A stretch of 64,000 nt of DNA from Paracoccus sediminilitoris (GCF_003259195.1 NZ_QJPK01000010.1:1-64000), one strand, 5' to 3'; positions 8,939-17,689 are shown, counted from the first letter of the stretch. The notes: a model not told the origin generated them from the sequence alone. Numbers and translations: made by a program.

Positions 8939-9976
8939 TCAGCCCTTGCGGGCGCCGCTGCCGTATTGAAGCGAGTTCATCAGGACGGCCAGCACGATCA
9001 CCGCACCGGTAAAGACCGTCTGCCAATAGGAACTGACGCCGATGATCACCAGCCCTGCCGACAGGAAGCCGATGACGAAGGCGCCCAGCATCGTGCCGCG
9101 CACATTGCCGCGCCCGCCGGTCAGGGCCGCGCCGCCGATGACGACCGCGGCGATGGCGGTCAGTTCATAGGTCGTGCCTGCCGTGGGACCGGCCGAGGTC
9201 AGCTGCGATGCCAGGACCAGCCCCGCGACGGCCGCCAGCATGCCCGACACCATATAGACGGTGATCTTGACCCGTTTGACGGGAACGCCCGACAGTTCGG
9301 CGGCGCGTTCATTGCCGCCCGATGCGTAAAGCCAGCGCCCGAAGGCCGAGCGGCCCAGCATCAGCCCCGCCAGGATGGCGATGGTGCCCAGCACGATGAC
9401 CGAGATGGGAATGCCCGCCAGCCGGTTGAAGCCCAGCCAGTTGAAGCCCGTGTTGCCCAAGGCTTCGGACCCGCGAAGGTTGTTGTAGGTCAGGCCGTTC
9501 GTCATCAAGAGCGCGACGCCGCGGGCGACATACATGACGCCAAGCGTGGCCACGAAGGGCGGCACCTTGAAGACGGCGATCAGCACGCCGTTGACCGCGC
9601 CCACGGCGGCGCCGACGCACAAGGTCAGCACCACCACCGCCCAGACCGGCGGATAGAGGATGACCCCCAGGCTGTTCAGTTCGACGCCTTGCATCATGGC
9701 GCCCGCCACGACCCCCGACAGCGCCAGGATCGACCCCACCGACAGGTCGATGCCTCCGTTCAGGATCACCAGCAGCATGCCGATGGACAGGATGCCATAG
9801 ATGGCCACCTGGCTGGACATGATCAGGAAGTTGCCGACCGAGAAATAGTTGGGCGACATCAGCGAAAAGACCACGATAATGGCGATCAGCGCGAAGAAGG
9901 CGCGGCCCTCCAGCAGCAGGCGGCCGATATTCATCTGGCGGCCTTTCGCGGGGGTGGCGGTGGTTGTTGCGGACAT
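8939..9976 (-). CDS. Sugar/polyol ABC transporter, permease
   Basis: RbsC/EryF-type inner-membrane permease, 345 residues, strongly hydrophobic with about 8-10 membrane segments starting at FFALIAIIVVFSLM. Family motifs seen are NGGIDLSVGSILALSGVVAG and the cytoplasmic EAA-like loop GRSAFGRWLYASGGNERAAELSGV, which contacts the ATPase. A longer open frame begins at 10114, but it would overlap the ATPase gene deeply. The ATG at 9976, 17 bases behind the ATPase stop and preceded by GAGGGAGGAAACC, is the real start. Confidence 0.93.
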   Translation of the reverse strand: MSATTTATPAKGRQMNIGRLLLEGRAFFALIAIIVVFSLMSPNYFSVGNFLIMSSQVAIYGILSIGMLLVILNGGIDLSVGSILALSGVVAGAMMQGVELNSLGVILYPPVWAVVVLTLCVGAAVGAVNGVLIAVFKVPPFVATLGVMYVARGVALLMTNGLTYNNLRGSEALGNTGFNWLGFNRLAGIPISVIVLGTIAILAGLMLGRSAFGRWLYASGGNERAAELSGVPVKRVKITVYMVSGMLAAVAGLVLASQLTSAGPTAGTTYELTAIAAVVIGGAALTGGRGNVRGTMLGAFVIGFLSAGLVIIGVSSYWQTVFTGAVIVLAVLMNSLQYGSGARKG

Positions 9977-9993
9977 GGTTTCCTCCCTCGCGC

Positions 9994-11499
9994 TCAGGCA
10001 GCCACGGACTCGCCCGAGGCGGCCATGATCTTTTCCTTCGAGACGCTGCTGTCGAATTCGGCCGTGATGCGGCCCTTGTGCATGACGATGATCCGATGCG
10101 CGATGGACAGGCATTCGCTGACTTCGGATGTCGAATAGATCACGGCCAGGCCGCTTTTCGCACCCTCGGCCAGCAGGCGAAAGACCTCGGCCTTGGCGCC
10201 GATGTCGATGCCGCGCGAGGGTTCGTCCAGCATGATGACGCGGGGCCGGGTGGCCAGCATCTTGCCGATGACGACCTTCTGCTGATTGCCGCCCGACAGC
10301 GACCCGATGCCGGCATTGCCGCCCGATGTCTTGACCGTCACCTGACGGATGCTGTCATCGACCAGCTTGCGTTCGTCGCGGCTGCTGGTGAACAGCCCGC
10401 GCGTGAACCGCGCGATGGATGCCAGGGACAGGTTCTGCCCCACGGTCATGGTCTGGACCAAGCCATCGCGCTGGCGGTCCTCGGGGACCAGGGCCAGGCC
10501 GCGGGCGATGCGTTCCGCGATGGACAGATGAGAGATTTCCTGGCCTTCCAGCACCACATGGCCACCGGACGCCTTCAGGCGACCTGCCACCGTTTCCAAC
10601 AGCTCGGTCCGGCCCGCGCCCATCAGGCCATAGATGCAGACGATCTCTCCGGCGCGGACATCCAGCGACAGCTGGTCCACCAGGTCAAAGCCCGCGGGGT
10701 CGGGGACCGACAGGTCGCGGATCGACAGGGCGACCTCGCCCTTGTCGCTGTCCGGCGGGCTGCCCAGGTCGTAATTCTCTCCGACCATGTTGCGCACGAT
10801 CCATTCCAGGTCGATTTCGGCGCGGGGGGCATAGGCGGTCATGGTGCCGTCGCGCAGCACGACCGCATGATCGGTGATGGTCAGCGCCTCTTCCAGGTGG
10901 TGCGAGATATAGACGATGCTGACGCCCTTGGCGGTCAGGTCGCGGATGACCTTGAACAGCACCTCGACCTCGGTGGCCGACAGCGCGCTGGTCGGTTCGT
11001 CCATGATCAGGATGCGGCTGTCCACCGACAGGGCACGGGCGATTTCGACGATCTGCTGCTGGCCAAGGCGCAGTTCCTCGACCGGCGTGGCGGGGTCGAT
11101 CTCTTCCTCCAGCTCGGCCATCAGGGCGCGGACCTGGCGGTCCTCCTCGGCGAAATTGACGCCGGTCGGGCCCTTGATCTCGCGGCCCATGAAGATGTTG
11201 TCGCGCACCGACAGGTTGGGGGCCAGCGACAGTTCCTGGTGGATGATGGAAATGCCGCGGTCGCGCGCGTCATTGGCATTGGCAAAGCTGACCGGCTGGC
11301 CGTCCAGCACGATCTCCCCGGATGTGGGCTGGATGACGCCCGAGAGGATCTTCATCAGCGTCGATTTCCCGGCGCCGTTTTCCCCGAACAGCGTCGTCAC
11401 CTGACCCCGGCTGATGTCGAAGTTCACGCCCTTCAGGGCATGGACCTGGCCATAGGACTTGGCGACGTTGCGGGCGGCCAGAACCGTTTCCTCGGTCAT
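9994..11499 (-). CDS. Sugar/polyol ABC transporter, duplicated ATPase
   Basis: RbsA/MglA/EryE-type ATPase, 501 residues, with two tandem nucleotide-binding domains. The first has Walker A GENGAGKST (about residues 39-47), signature LRLGQQQIVEIARAL and Walker B ILIMDEPTSAL. The second has the degenerate Walker A GLMGAGRTE, signature LSGGNQQKVVIGKML and Walker B MLDEPSRGID. Sequence differences between the two halves are normal for this family, where the second site hydrolyses poorly. The start overlaps the DUF2291 stop by ATGA, indicating translational coupling. Confidence 0.95.
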   Translation of the reverse strand: MTEETVLAARNVAKSYGQVHALKGVNFDISRGQVTTLFGENGAGKSTLMKILSGVIQPTSGEIVLDGQPVSFANANDARDRGISIIHQELSLAPNLSVRDNIFMGREIKGPTGVNFAEEDRQVRALMAELEEEIDPATPVEELRLGQQQIVEIARALSVDSRILIMDEPTSALSATEVEVLFKVIRDLTAKGVSIVYISHHLEEALTITDHAVVLRDGTMTAYAPRAEIDLEWIVRNMVGENYDLGSPPDSDKGEVALSIRDLSVPDPAGFDLVDQLSLDVRAGEIVCIYGLMGAGRTELLETVAGRLKASGGHVVLEGQEISHLSIAERIARGLALVPEDRQRDGLVQTMTVGQNLSLASIARFTRGLFTSSRDERKLVDDSIRQVTVKTSGGNAGIGSLSGGNQQKVVIGKMLATRPRVIMLDEPSRGIDIGAKAEVFRLLAEGAKSGLAVIYSTSEVSECLSIAHRIIVMHKGRITAEFDSSVSKEKIMAASGESVAA

Positions 11500-12149
11500 T
11501 GGACCTCCAGCGAGACGGGGGTGATCAGCCAGTTGGCAGGGTTGATCAGGCGGAAGGCACCGGTGACGGTGACGGTCTTGCCGGTCAGGTTGGCGGTGTC
11601 GACGGGTTCCAGCACCTGGGCTGCCATGGCGCGGTTGATGCCCGCGCCCGCGTCCTGGTATTCGATCTGGTTCTTGAAGCCACCAAAGGCGATGTCGCCC
11701 GGTGCGTCGCGCAGGTCGGTGCCGTTAATGGCGGGGCCGGTCTGGACGCGGACCTTCTGGTCTTCGGACAGGCCTTCGACGCTCAGGGGATAGACGCCCG
11801 CGCGCGGTTCGCCCGCCACGCCGGTGACGGTGACCATCATGATCGCGCCGGTGGATGCGGGGGTGCCGTATTCGGCGATGGCCGCATCCTTGTCGGCGGC
11901 GATGGCCTGGGCCAGCGTCACCGCATCGACCGCGCGTTCCTGGATGACGGACTGGATGCGCGGGAATTCGGTGGTGCCATAGGTATCGGCGGAAAACGCC
12001 TGCTGGCGGGCGTCGGCCTCGGACCCGACCTGCACGACGGTCGTGTCCAGCGCGATGGCCGCCAGAACGGCGACGCCAAGCGCCAGCGACAGGTAAAGGC
12101 CGCGGCGCGGGGCGGCGGGCGCCTTGGGTGCGGTGGATGTGCTGGTCAT
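11496..12149 (-). CDS. DUF2291-family envelope protein, first gene of transporter operon
   Basis: Protein of 217 residues with one N-terminal hydrophobic segment (about residues 17-38) and a soluble remainder, matching the DUF2291 family of predicted periplasmic (lipo)proteins that travel with ribose-type ABC transporters. No lipobox Cys is visible after the hydrophobic stretch, so here it is probably an anchored or secreted protein rather than a lipoprotein. The visible segment FGGFKNQIEYQDAGAGINRAM is family-like. It is the promoter-proximal gene of the leftward operon, divergent from eryA. Its biochemical role is unknown; an accessory role in transport is inferred from context. Confidence 0.75.
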   Translation of the reverse strand: MTSTSTAPKAPAAPRRGLYLSLALGVAVLAAIALDTTVVQVGSEADARQQAFSADTYGTTEFPRIQSVIQERAVDAVTLAQAIAADKDAAIAEYGTPASTGAIMMVTVTGVAGEPRAGVYPLSVEGLSEDQKVRVQTGPAINGTDLRDAPGDIAFGGFKNQIEYQDAGAGINRAMAAQVLEPVDTANLTGKTVTVTGAFRLINPANWLITPVSLEVQ

Positions 12150-12273
12150 GTCATGGCCCCGGTCTGATCAAGAAAACGGCCGCGGAACGCTGCGCGGCCC
12201 TGGCGGGGGCATGGACGGATCTGTGGCGATGAATGCATGCGACCGGCCTCCCCTCCGGTGGTTTGCTGTTGCG

Positions 12274-12288
12274 GGGTCAGGGTGACCC
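12274..12288. promoter_or_regulatory. Palindrome in the divergent ery promoter region
   Basis: Perfect inverted repeat GGGTCA-GGG-TGACCC, inside the 309-base non-coding region between the DUF2291 start (12149) and the eryA leader (12459). Its position between divergent polyol operons makes it a candidate operator. The regulator is unknown, with the SorC-family EryD an obvious candidate. Confidence 0.4.
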
Positions 12289-12351
12289 GGCGATTCCATC
12301 CTGTCACCGTGGCTTTTGGCACAGGATGACTGTGACCCTATATGAAAAAAA

Positions 12352-12375
12352 TTACGCTGTCCGTAAAAAAATACG
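12352..12375. promoter_or_regulatory. Overlapping AT-rich dyads upstream of eryA
   Basis: Two overlapping inverted repeats lie here: TTACG-CTGTC-CGTAA (12352-12366) and CGTA-AAAAAA-TACG (12362-12375). They come with two copies of A7-T(T)ACG as direct repeats (from about 12345 and 12365). The local AT-richness in a high-GC genome and the location about 85 bases before the leader start suit a promoter/operator, probably for EryD. The rest of 12150-12458 shows no gene. Confidence 0.45.
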
Positions 12376-12458
12376 TTTCGTGAAAGATGGCATTCCTATA
12401 AGACTGGGGCAAGCCGCGCCGACAGGTCCGAACCCGTCCCCGCGGAGGGAGAGTGATT

Positions 12459-12503
12459 ATGACCAGCATCAGCAGCATCGCCGGGTCCCATGTCCGGGCC
12501 TGA
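12459..12503 (+). CDS. Possible 14-residue leader peptide overlapping eryA start
   Basis: A mini reading frame, M-T-S-I-S-S-I-A-G-S-H-V-R-A then stop, begins 8 bases after a near-perfect Shine-Dalgarno run (GGAGGGAG, about 12444-12451). Its stop lies 11 bases inside eryA, in another frame. The eryA ATG itself (12490) has no good ribosome site, so eryA translation is plausibly coupled to this frame. The alternative is that eryA is misassigned, but no other in-frame start exists upstream before a stop at 12460-12462. Confidence 0.45.
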   Translation: MTSISSIAGSHVRA

Positions 12504-14073
12504 CATCCTTGTCGGAATCGACGCGGGAACCTCGGTCATCAAGGCCGTGGCCTTCGACCTGGCGGGGCGCCAGCTTGGCGCGTCGTCGGTTCCCAACACC
12601 TATCTGACGGGGCAGGGCGGGTCCGCGACGCAGGCGATGGGGCGCACATGGGATGATTGCGCGACCGCCCTGCGCGGCTTGGGCGACCGCATCCCCGATC
12701 TGGCGCGCCGCACCGCCGCGCTGTCGGTAACGGCGCAGGGGGATGGAACCTGGCTGGTCGGGCAGGACGGCCCGGTGGGGGATGCATGGCTGTGGCTGGA
12801 CGCCCGCGCCGCGCCTACCGTCGACCGCCTTGCCGCCGGCCCGATGAACCGCCGACGGTTCGAGGCGACGGGCACCGGCCTGAACACCTGCCAGCAGGGC
12901 GCGCAGATGGCGCATATGGATGCCCACGCGCCCGATCTGCTGGACCGCGCCCAGGTCGCGCTGCATTGCAAGGACTGGCTTTACCTGAACCTGACGGGCA
13001 TCCGCGCCACCGACCCGTCCGAGGCCAGCTTCACCTTCGGCAATTTCCGCACCCGCGCCTATGACAACGACGTCATCGCGGCGCTGGGGCTGGAACGCCG
13101 CCGCCATTTGCTGCCGCCGATCATCGACGGCACGCAGGTCACCCATCCGCTGACGGCGGATGCCGCGCGCCGCACCGGTCTGCTGGCGGGGACGCCGGTG
13201 TCGCTGGGCTATGTGGACATGGTGATGACGGCGCTGGGCGCCGGCGTGCGGGGCGGGGCGGGCGACGTGGCCTGTTCGACGGTCGGCTCGACCGGGGTAC
13301 ATCTGCGCGCGGTCGATGCGGGGCAGGTGGTCCTGAACGATCACGGCACCGGCTATGTCATCTGCCTGCCGATCCCGGGCGTCGTCACGCAGGTCCAGAC
13401 CAACATGGCCGCGACGCTGAACCTGGACTGGGTGCTGTCGGTCGCGGCGGGGATCATGTCGGACCTGGGGCATTCGATCAGCCACCGCGATTTGGTCGTC
13501 CATCTGGAGGGCTGGCTGGCGCGGTCGCAACCCGGACAGATCCTGTACCACCCCTATATTTCCGATGCCGGGGAACGCGGGCCCTTCGTCAGCGCCGATG
13601 CACGGGCGGGGTTCGTCGGGCTGTCGGCGGGGCATCGGTATCCGGACCTGGTGCGGGCCGTGGCCGAGGGGTTGGGGATGGCCATGCGCGACTGTTACGC
13701 CGCGATGGGGCCGCTGCCCTCCGAACTGCGCCTGACGGGCGGGGCCTCGCGTTCGGCCAGCCTGCGCGCGATCCTCTCGGCCTCGCTGAACGCCCCGGTG
13801 CGCGTGTCGCAACGCGACGAGGCGGGCGCCGCCGGGGCCGCGATGATGGCCGCTGTCGCCATCGGCGCCTATCCCGACATGGATGCCTGCATCGCCGAAT
13901 GGGTCACGCCGCTGCTCGATGCGCCCGAGCCCCCCGATCCGGCCCTGGCGCAAACCTATGACCGGCTGTTCCCGGCCTTTGCCGCCGCCCGCGCGGCGCT
14001 GCCGCCGACATGGACCGCCCTTGCCGCCAACCGCGCGGCCCAGACAGGAGTTTCCGATGACCAGCACCAGTGA
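12490..14073 (+). CDS. eryA: Erythritol kinase
   Basis: FGGY kinase of 527 residues. In Brucella the enzyme forms D-erythritol 1-phosphate from erythritol and ATP. The ATP-binding GIDAGTSVIKAVAFD motif is at residues 9-23, the catalytic Asp is in LGYVDMVMTALG (about residue 243), and the C-terminal half has ELRLTGGASRSASLRAILS. Length and the adjacent eryB, eryC and eryD genes support EryA specifically rather than another FGGY member. It overlaps eryB by 17 bases. The start at 12490 lacks a strong ribosome site of its own and lies within a possible leader peptide. Confidence 0.9.
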   Translation: MSGPDILVGIDAGTSVIKAVAFDLAGRQLGASSVPNTYLTGQGGSATQAMGRTWDDCATALRGLGDRIPDLARRTAALSVTAQGDGTWLVGQDGPVGDAWLWLDARAAPTVDRLAAGPMNRRRFEATGTGLNTCQQGAQMAHMDAHAPDLLDRAQVALHCKDWLYLNLTGIRATDPSEASFTFGNFRTRAYDNDVIAALGLERRRHLLPPIIDGTQVTHPLTADAARRTGLLAGTPVSLGYVDMVMTALGAGVRGGAGDVACSTVGSTGVHLRAVDAGQVVLNDHGTGYVICLPIPGVVTQVQTNMAATLNLDWVLSVAAGIMSDLGHSISHRDLVVHLEGWLARSQPGQILYHPYISDAGERGPFVSADARAGFVGLSAGHRYPDLVRAVAEGLGMAMRDCYAAMGPLPSELRLTGGASRSASLRAILSASLNAPVRVSQRDEAGAAGAAMMAAVAIGAYPDMDACIAEWVTPLLDAPEPPDPALAQTYDRLFPAFAAARAALPPTWTALAANRAAQTGVSDDQHQ

Positions 14074-15577
14074 CATGATTGATCTTTTCGTGATCGGCGG
14101 CGGCATCAACGGGGCCGGCGTCGCGCGCGATGCGGCGGGCCGTGGCCTGTCGGTGGTCCTGTGCGAAAAGGACGACCTGGCGCAGGGAACGTCGTCACGG
14201 TCGGGCAAGCTGGTCCATGGCGGGCTGCGCTATCTGGAATATTACGAATTTCGCCTGGTCCGCGAGGCCCTGATCGAGCGCGAGGTCCTGCTGGCCGCCG
14301 CCCCGCACATCATCTGGCCGATGCGCTTCGTGCTGCCCCACAGCCCCGATGACCGGCCTGCCTGGCTGGTCCGGCTGGGGCTGTTCCTGTACGACAACCT
14401 GGGCGGGCGCAGGAAATTGCCCGGCACCCGCACGCTGGATTTGCGCCGCGCACCCGAAGGCGCAGCCCTGCTGGACAGCTATCACAAGGGGTTCGAATAC
14501 AGCGACTGCTGGGTCGATGACGCGCGTCTGGTGGTTCTGAACGCGGTTGGTGCCGCCGAAAAGGGCGCGACCGTGCTGACCCGCACCGCCGTCACCCAGG
14601 TCCGCCGCGAGGATGGCGCGTGGACCGTTACCACCACCGATGCCGCCAGCGGGGAAACCCGCAGCTTCCGCGCTCGCTGCCTGGTCAATTGCGCCGGCCC
14701 TTGGGTCAGCGATTTCATCACCCGTGTCGCGGGGTCGAATTCGGCCCGCAACGTGCGGTTGGTCAAGGGCAGCCATATCATCGTGCCGAAATGGTGGGCG
14801 GGCAGCCAAGCCTACCTGGTCCAGAACCACGACAAGCGGGTGATCTTCATCAACCCATACGAAGGTGACAAGGCGCTGATCGGCACGACCGACATCGCCT
14901 ATGACGGTCGCGCCGAGGATGTGACCGCCGATGCGTCCGAGATCGACTATCTGCTGGCCGCCGTGAACCGATACTTCAAGGAAAAACTGCGCCCCGATGA
15001 CGTGTTGCACAGCTTTTCGGGCGTTCGGCCGCTGTTCGACGACGGGCAGGGCAACCCGTCCGCCGTCACCCGCGATTACGTCTTCGACCTGGACCAGACG
15101 GGCGGCGCGCCGATCTTGAACGTGTTCGGCGGCAAGATCACCACCTTCCGCGAACTGGCCGAACGCGGCATGCACAAGCTGCGCGACATCTTTCCCGACA
15201 TGGGCGGCGACTGGACCGAAACCGCGCCCCTGCCCGGCGGGGACATGGCCAACGCCGATTACGAAAGCTATGCCAACCTGCTGCGCGAACTGAACCCCTG
15301 GATGCCGCGCGGCCTGGTCCACCATTATGGCCGCCTTTACGGCACGCGCACCCGCGATGTGGTGGCGGGGGCGGCCAGCCTGGCCGATCTGGGCACCCAT
15401 TTCGGCGGAAATCTGTACGAGGCCGAGGCGCGATACCTGGTCGCCCATGAATGGGCGCAGACACCCGAAGACATCCTGACCCGCCGCACCAAGCATTACC
15501 TGCACCTGACGCCCGACCAGCAGGCGGCGTTCAAGGACTGGTTCGCGGCATCCGATCTGGCCCGGAAGGGGGACTGA
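14057..15577 (+). CDS. eryB: D-erythritol 1-phosphate dehydrogenase
   Basis: GlpD-family FAD dehydrogenase, 506 residues, that oxidises D-erythritol 1-phosphate to D-erythrulose 1-phosphate in the erythritol pathway. Seen are the FAD motif FVIGGGINGAGVARD, the family signature SSRSGKLVHGGLRYLEYYEF, and the substrate-side segments VKGSHI and GTTDIAYDG. The open frame extends upstream into eryA, but the ATG at 14057, with CAGGAG 7 bases upstream, gives the normal N-terminus. It is flanked by eryA (17-base overlap) and eryC (4-base gap). It is a diverged paralogue of the dehydrogenase at 4671-6329. Confidence 0.9.
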   Translation: MTSTSDMIDLFVIGGGINGAGVARDAAGRGLSVVLCEKDDLAQGTSSRSGKLVHGGLRYLEYYEFRLVREALIEREVLLAAAPHIIWPMRFVLPHSPDDRPAWLVRLGLFLYDNLGGRRKLPGTRTLDLRRAPEGAALLDSYHKGFEYSDCWVDDARLVVLNAVGAAEKGATVLTRTAVTQVRREDGAWTVTTTDAASGETRSFRARCLVNCAGPWVSDFITRVAGSNSARNVRLVKGSHIIVPKWWAGSQAYLVQNHDKRVIFINPYEGDKALIGTTDIAYDGRAEDVTADASEIDYLLAAVNRYFKEKLRPDDVLHSFSGVRPLFDDGQGNPSAVTRDYVFDLDQTGGAPILNVFGGKITTFRELAERGMHKLRDIFPDMGGDWTETAPLPGGDMANADYESYANLLRELNPWMPRGLVHHYGRLYGTRTRDVVAGAASLADLGTHFGGNLYEAEARYLVAHEWAQTPEDILTRRTKHYLHLTPDQQAAFKDWFAASDLARKGD

Positions 15578-15581
15578 CGCC

Positions 15582-16514
15582 ATGGCGCTGACGCTGTCGC
15601 TGAACACCAATCCGCTGGTCAACCGCTTTGCCGAAGCCGATGACCTGATCGACACCGTGGCGCGCGACCTGCGCATCCGCGACCTGCAACTGACGCATGA
15701 ATTCATCAATCCCGGCTGGCCTGCGCCGCTGATCCGCCGTCTGACCCGGCAGATGCGCGCCGCGCTGGACCGGACCGGGGTGCGGGTGACCAGTGGCATG
15801 ACCGGCCCCTATGGACGCCTGAACCATTTCGGCCATCCCGATGCCGATGTGCGGCGATATTATGTCGACTGGTTCAAGACCTTTGCCGACATCACCGCCG
15901 ATCTGGGCGGCACCAGCATCGGCACGCAATTCGCCATCATGACCTATCGCGATTTCGACGATGCGGCGCGGCGCGAGGATCTGATCCGCATCGCGCTGGA
16001 TTGCTGGGCCGAGGTCGCCGAACATGCCAAGGCGGCAGGCCTGGACTATCTGTTCTGGGAACCCATGAGCGTGGGCCGCGAATTCGGCGACACCATCGCC
16101 AGCGCCATGGCCCTGCAGGACCGCATCACAGACCGCGGCATGGCGATCCCGATGTGGATGATGGCTGATATCGATCATGGCGATGTCACCAGCGACAATC
16201 CCGACGATTTCGACCCCTATGCCTGGGCGCGGGCGGTGCCGCGGGTCAGCCCCATCATCCATATCAAGCAGTCGTTGATGGACAAGGGCGGCCACCGGCC
16301 CTTCACCGCCGAATTCAACGCCCGGGGCCGTATCCAGCCTGCGGTCCTGCTGCGCGCCTTTGACCAGGGCGGCGCGCTCGACAACGAGATCTGCCTGGAG
16401 CTGAGTTTCAAGGAACGCGACCCCAATGACCGGCAGGTCATCGCCCAGATCGCCGAAAGCGTTGCATTCTGGGCGCCGCATATCGACACCGGCGCCGATA
16501 AGCTGAATATCTGA
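15582..16514 (+). CDS. eryC: D-erythrulose 1-phosphate 3-epimerase
   Basis: TIM-barrel sugar-phosphate isomerase/epimerase-like protein, 310 residues. In Brucella, EryC converts D-erythrulose 1-phosphate to L-erythrulose 1-phosphate. The protein contains conserved barrel segments with metal-ligand candidates: QLTHEFINPGW, FWEPMSVGREFGDT, MMADIDHGD and HIKQSLMDKGGHRP, ending with a Glu-rich LELSFKERDP. Identification rests on this overall resemblance and on its place between eryB and the regulator. It lies 4 bases after eryB and 26 before the alcohol dehydrogenase. Confidence 0.87.
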   Translation: MALTLSLNTNPLVNRFAEADDLIDTVARDLRIRDLQLTHEFINPGWPAPLIRRLTRQMRAALDRTGVRVTSGMTGPYGRLNHFGHPDADVRRYYVDWFKTFADITADLGGTSIGTQFAIMTYRDFDDAARREDLIRIALDCWAEVAEHAKAAGLDYLFWEPMSVGREFGDTIASAMALQDRITDRGMAIPMWMMADIDHGDVTSDNPDDFDPYAWARAVPRVSPIIHIKQSLMDKGGHRPFTAEFNARGRIQPAVLLRAFDQGGALDNEICLELSFKERDPNDRQVIAQIAESVAFWAPHIDTGADKLNI

Positions 16515-16540
16515 GAGCGTTTTCACCACAGGACCCGTCG

Positions 16541-17689
16541 ATGCCCCAGCCCTTCGCCTTTGCCACCGCCACGGAAATCCTGTTCGGCCGGGGGCAGGCG
16601 GCCCATGCAGCAGGTCGTGCGGCGGCACTGGGCCGCGATGTCCTGCTGGTCCACGGACGTGATGCGGCGCGCAGTGCCTGGCTGGCCGATGCCCTTGCGG
16701 CGAAGGGATGCCGCGTCACGGGGTTCGCCGTGGGCCGCGAACCCGACATGGCGCTGGTCCAGGCCGGGGTCGATGCGGCCTGGACCGCGCAGGTGGTGAT
16801 CGCCATCGGCGGCGGCGCGGTCATCGACGCCGGCAAGGCCATCGCAGCGCTGGTGCCCGCCACCCGCCCCATGCTGGATCATCTGGAGGTCGTGGGCCAT
16901 GGCCTGCCGCTGGATCACCCGCCCTTGCCCTTCATCGCGATGCCCACCACCGCCGGGACCGGGGCCGAGGTGACGCGCAACGCCGTCATCGGCGTGCCCG
17001 AACACGCCCGCAAGGTCAGCCTGCGCGACCCCATGATGCTGCCACGCCTGGCGATCGTCGATCCGGCGCTGACGGATGGATGCCCGCGCGTGGTGACGCT
17101 GGCATCCGGGCTGGACGCCATCACGCAGGTGATCGAGCCGTTCGTCTGCACCCGCGCCAATCCGCTGACCGACGCGCTGTGCCGCGACGCCATCCCGCGT
17201 GGTCTGGCCGCCCTGATGTGTTTGATGCGGGTCGAAGACCCCGCCGCCCGCGATGACATGGCATGGGTCAGCCTGTCTGGCGGGCTGGCGCTGGCCAATG
17301 CGGGCCTGGGCGCGGTTCATGGGCTGGCGGGACCGCTTGGCGGGCTGACGGGCGCGGCGCATGGCGCGATCTGCGGGGCGCTGCTGCCGCATGTGCTGCG
17401 GGCCAATCGCCGTGCGGTCCGGGATGCGGGCCTGGCCGCCCGTCTGGATCATGTGGGGGCGTGGATCGGTGCGGCCTTTGGCAAAGCGGATGCCGATGTC
17501 GATCGCGCCGCAGACCTGCTGGCGGATTGGGCGCGCAATGCCGGGCTGCCCGGCCTGACGGCGCAGGGCGTGGGTGCCGATGCCATGGCGCAGGCCGCGA
17601 CGTCGGCCGCCAGTTCGTCATCCATGAAGGCGAACCCGGCGATGCTGGACGCCGATGCCTTGAGCGGCATCATGCGGGCGGCGCGCTGA
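16541..17689 (+). CDS. Iron-type (group III) alcohol dehydrogenase
   Basis: Group III metal-dependent alcohol dehydrogenase, 382 residues. The NAD-binding GGGAVIDAGKAIAA motif is present, as is the family segment PTTAGTGAEVTRNAVI. Expected metal ligands are Asp at about 192 (GLDAITQ), His 260 (AVHGLAGP) and His 274 (AAHGAICG). The position that is usually the second ligand, four residues after the Asp, is Gln instead of His. It is embedded between eryC and eryD, so it probably oxidises a polyol or reduces a carbonyl connected with tetritol use, perhaps feeding a second substrate such as threitol or erythrulose into the pathway. It is not part of the described core EryABCHI route. Confidence 0.8.
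   Translation: MPQPFAFATATEILFGRGQAAHAAGRAAALGRDVLLVHGRDAARSAWLADALAAKGCRVTGFAVGREPDMALVQAGVDAAWTAQVVIAIGGGAVIDAGKAIAALVPATRPMLDHLEVVGHGLPLDHPPLPFIAMPTTAGTGAEVTRNAVIGVPEHARKVSLRDPMMLPRLAIVDPALTDGCPRVVTLASGLDAITQVIEPFVCTRANPLTDALCRDAIPRGLAALMCLMRVEDPAARDDMAWVSLSGGLALANAGLGAVHGLAGPLGGLTGAAHGAICGALLPHVLRANRRAVRDAGLAARLDHVGAWIGAAFGKADADVDRAADLLADWARNAGLPGLTAQGVGADAMAQAATSAASSSSMKANPAMLDADALSGIMRAAR

Noticed and set aside
8258..10138. Long plus-strand frame of 626 codons opposite the binding-protein and permease genes
   Set aside because: Shadow frame rich in Asp, Gly, Arg and His, spanning two well-supported genes and their gap.
9964..11793. Plus-strand frame of 609 codons opposite the ABC ATPase
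   Set aside because: Same codon-shadow signature; the ATPase has all its motifs on the minus strand.
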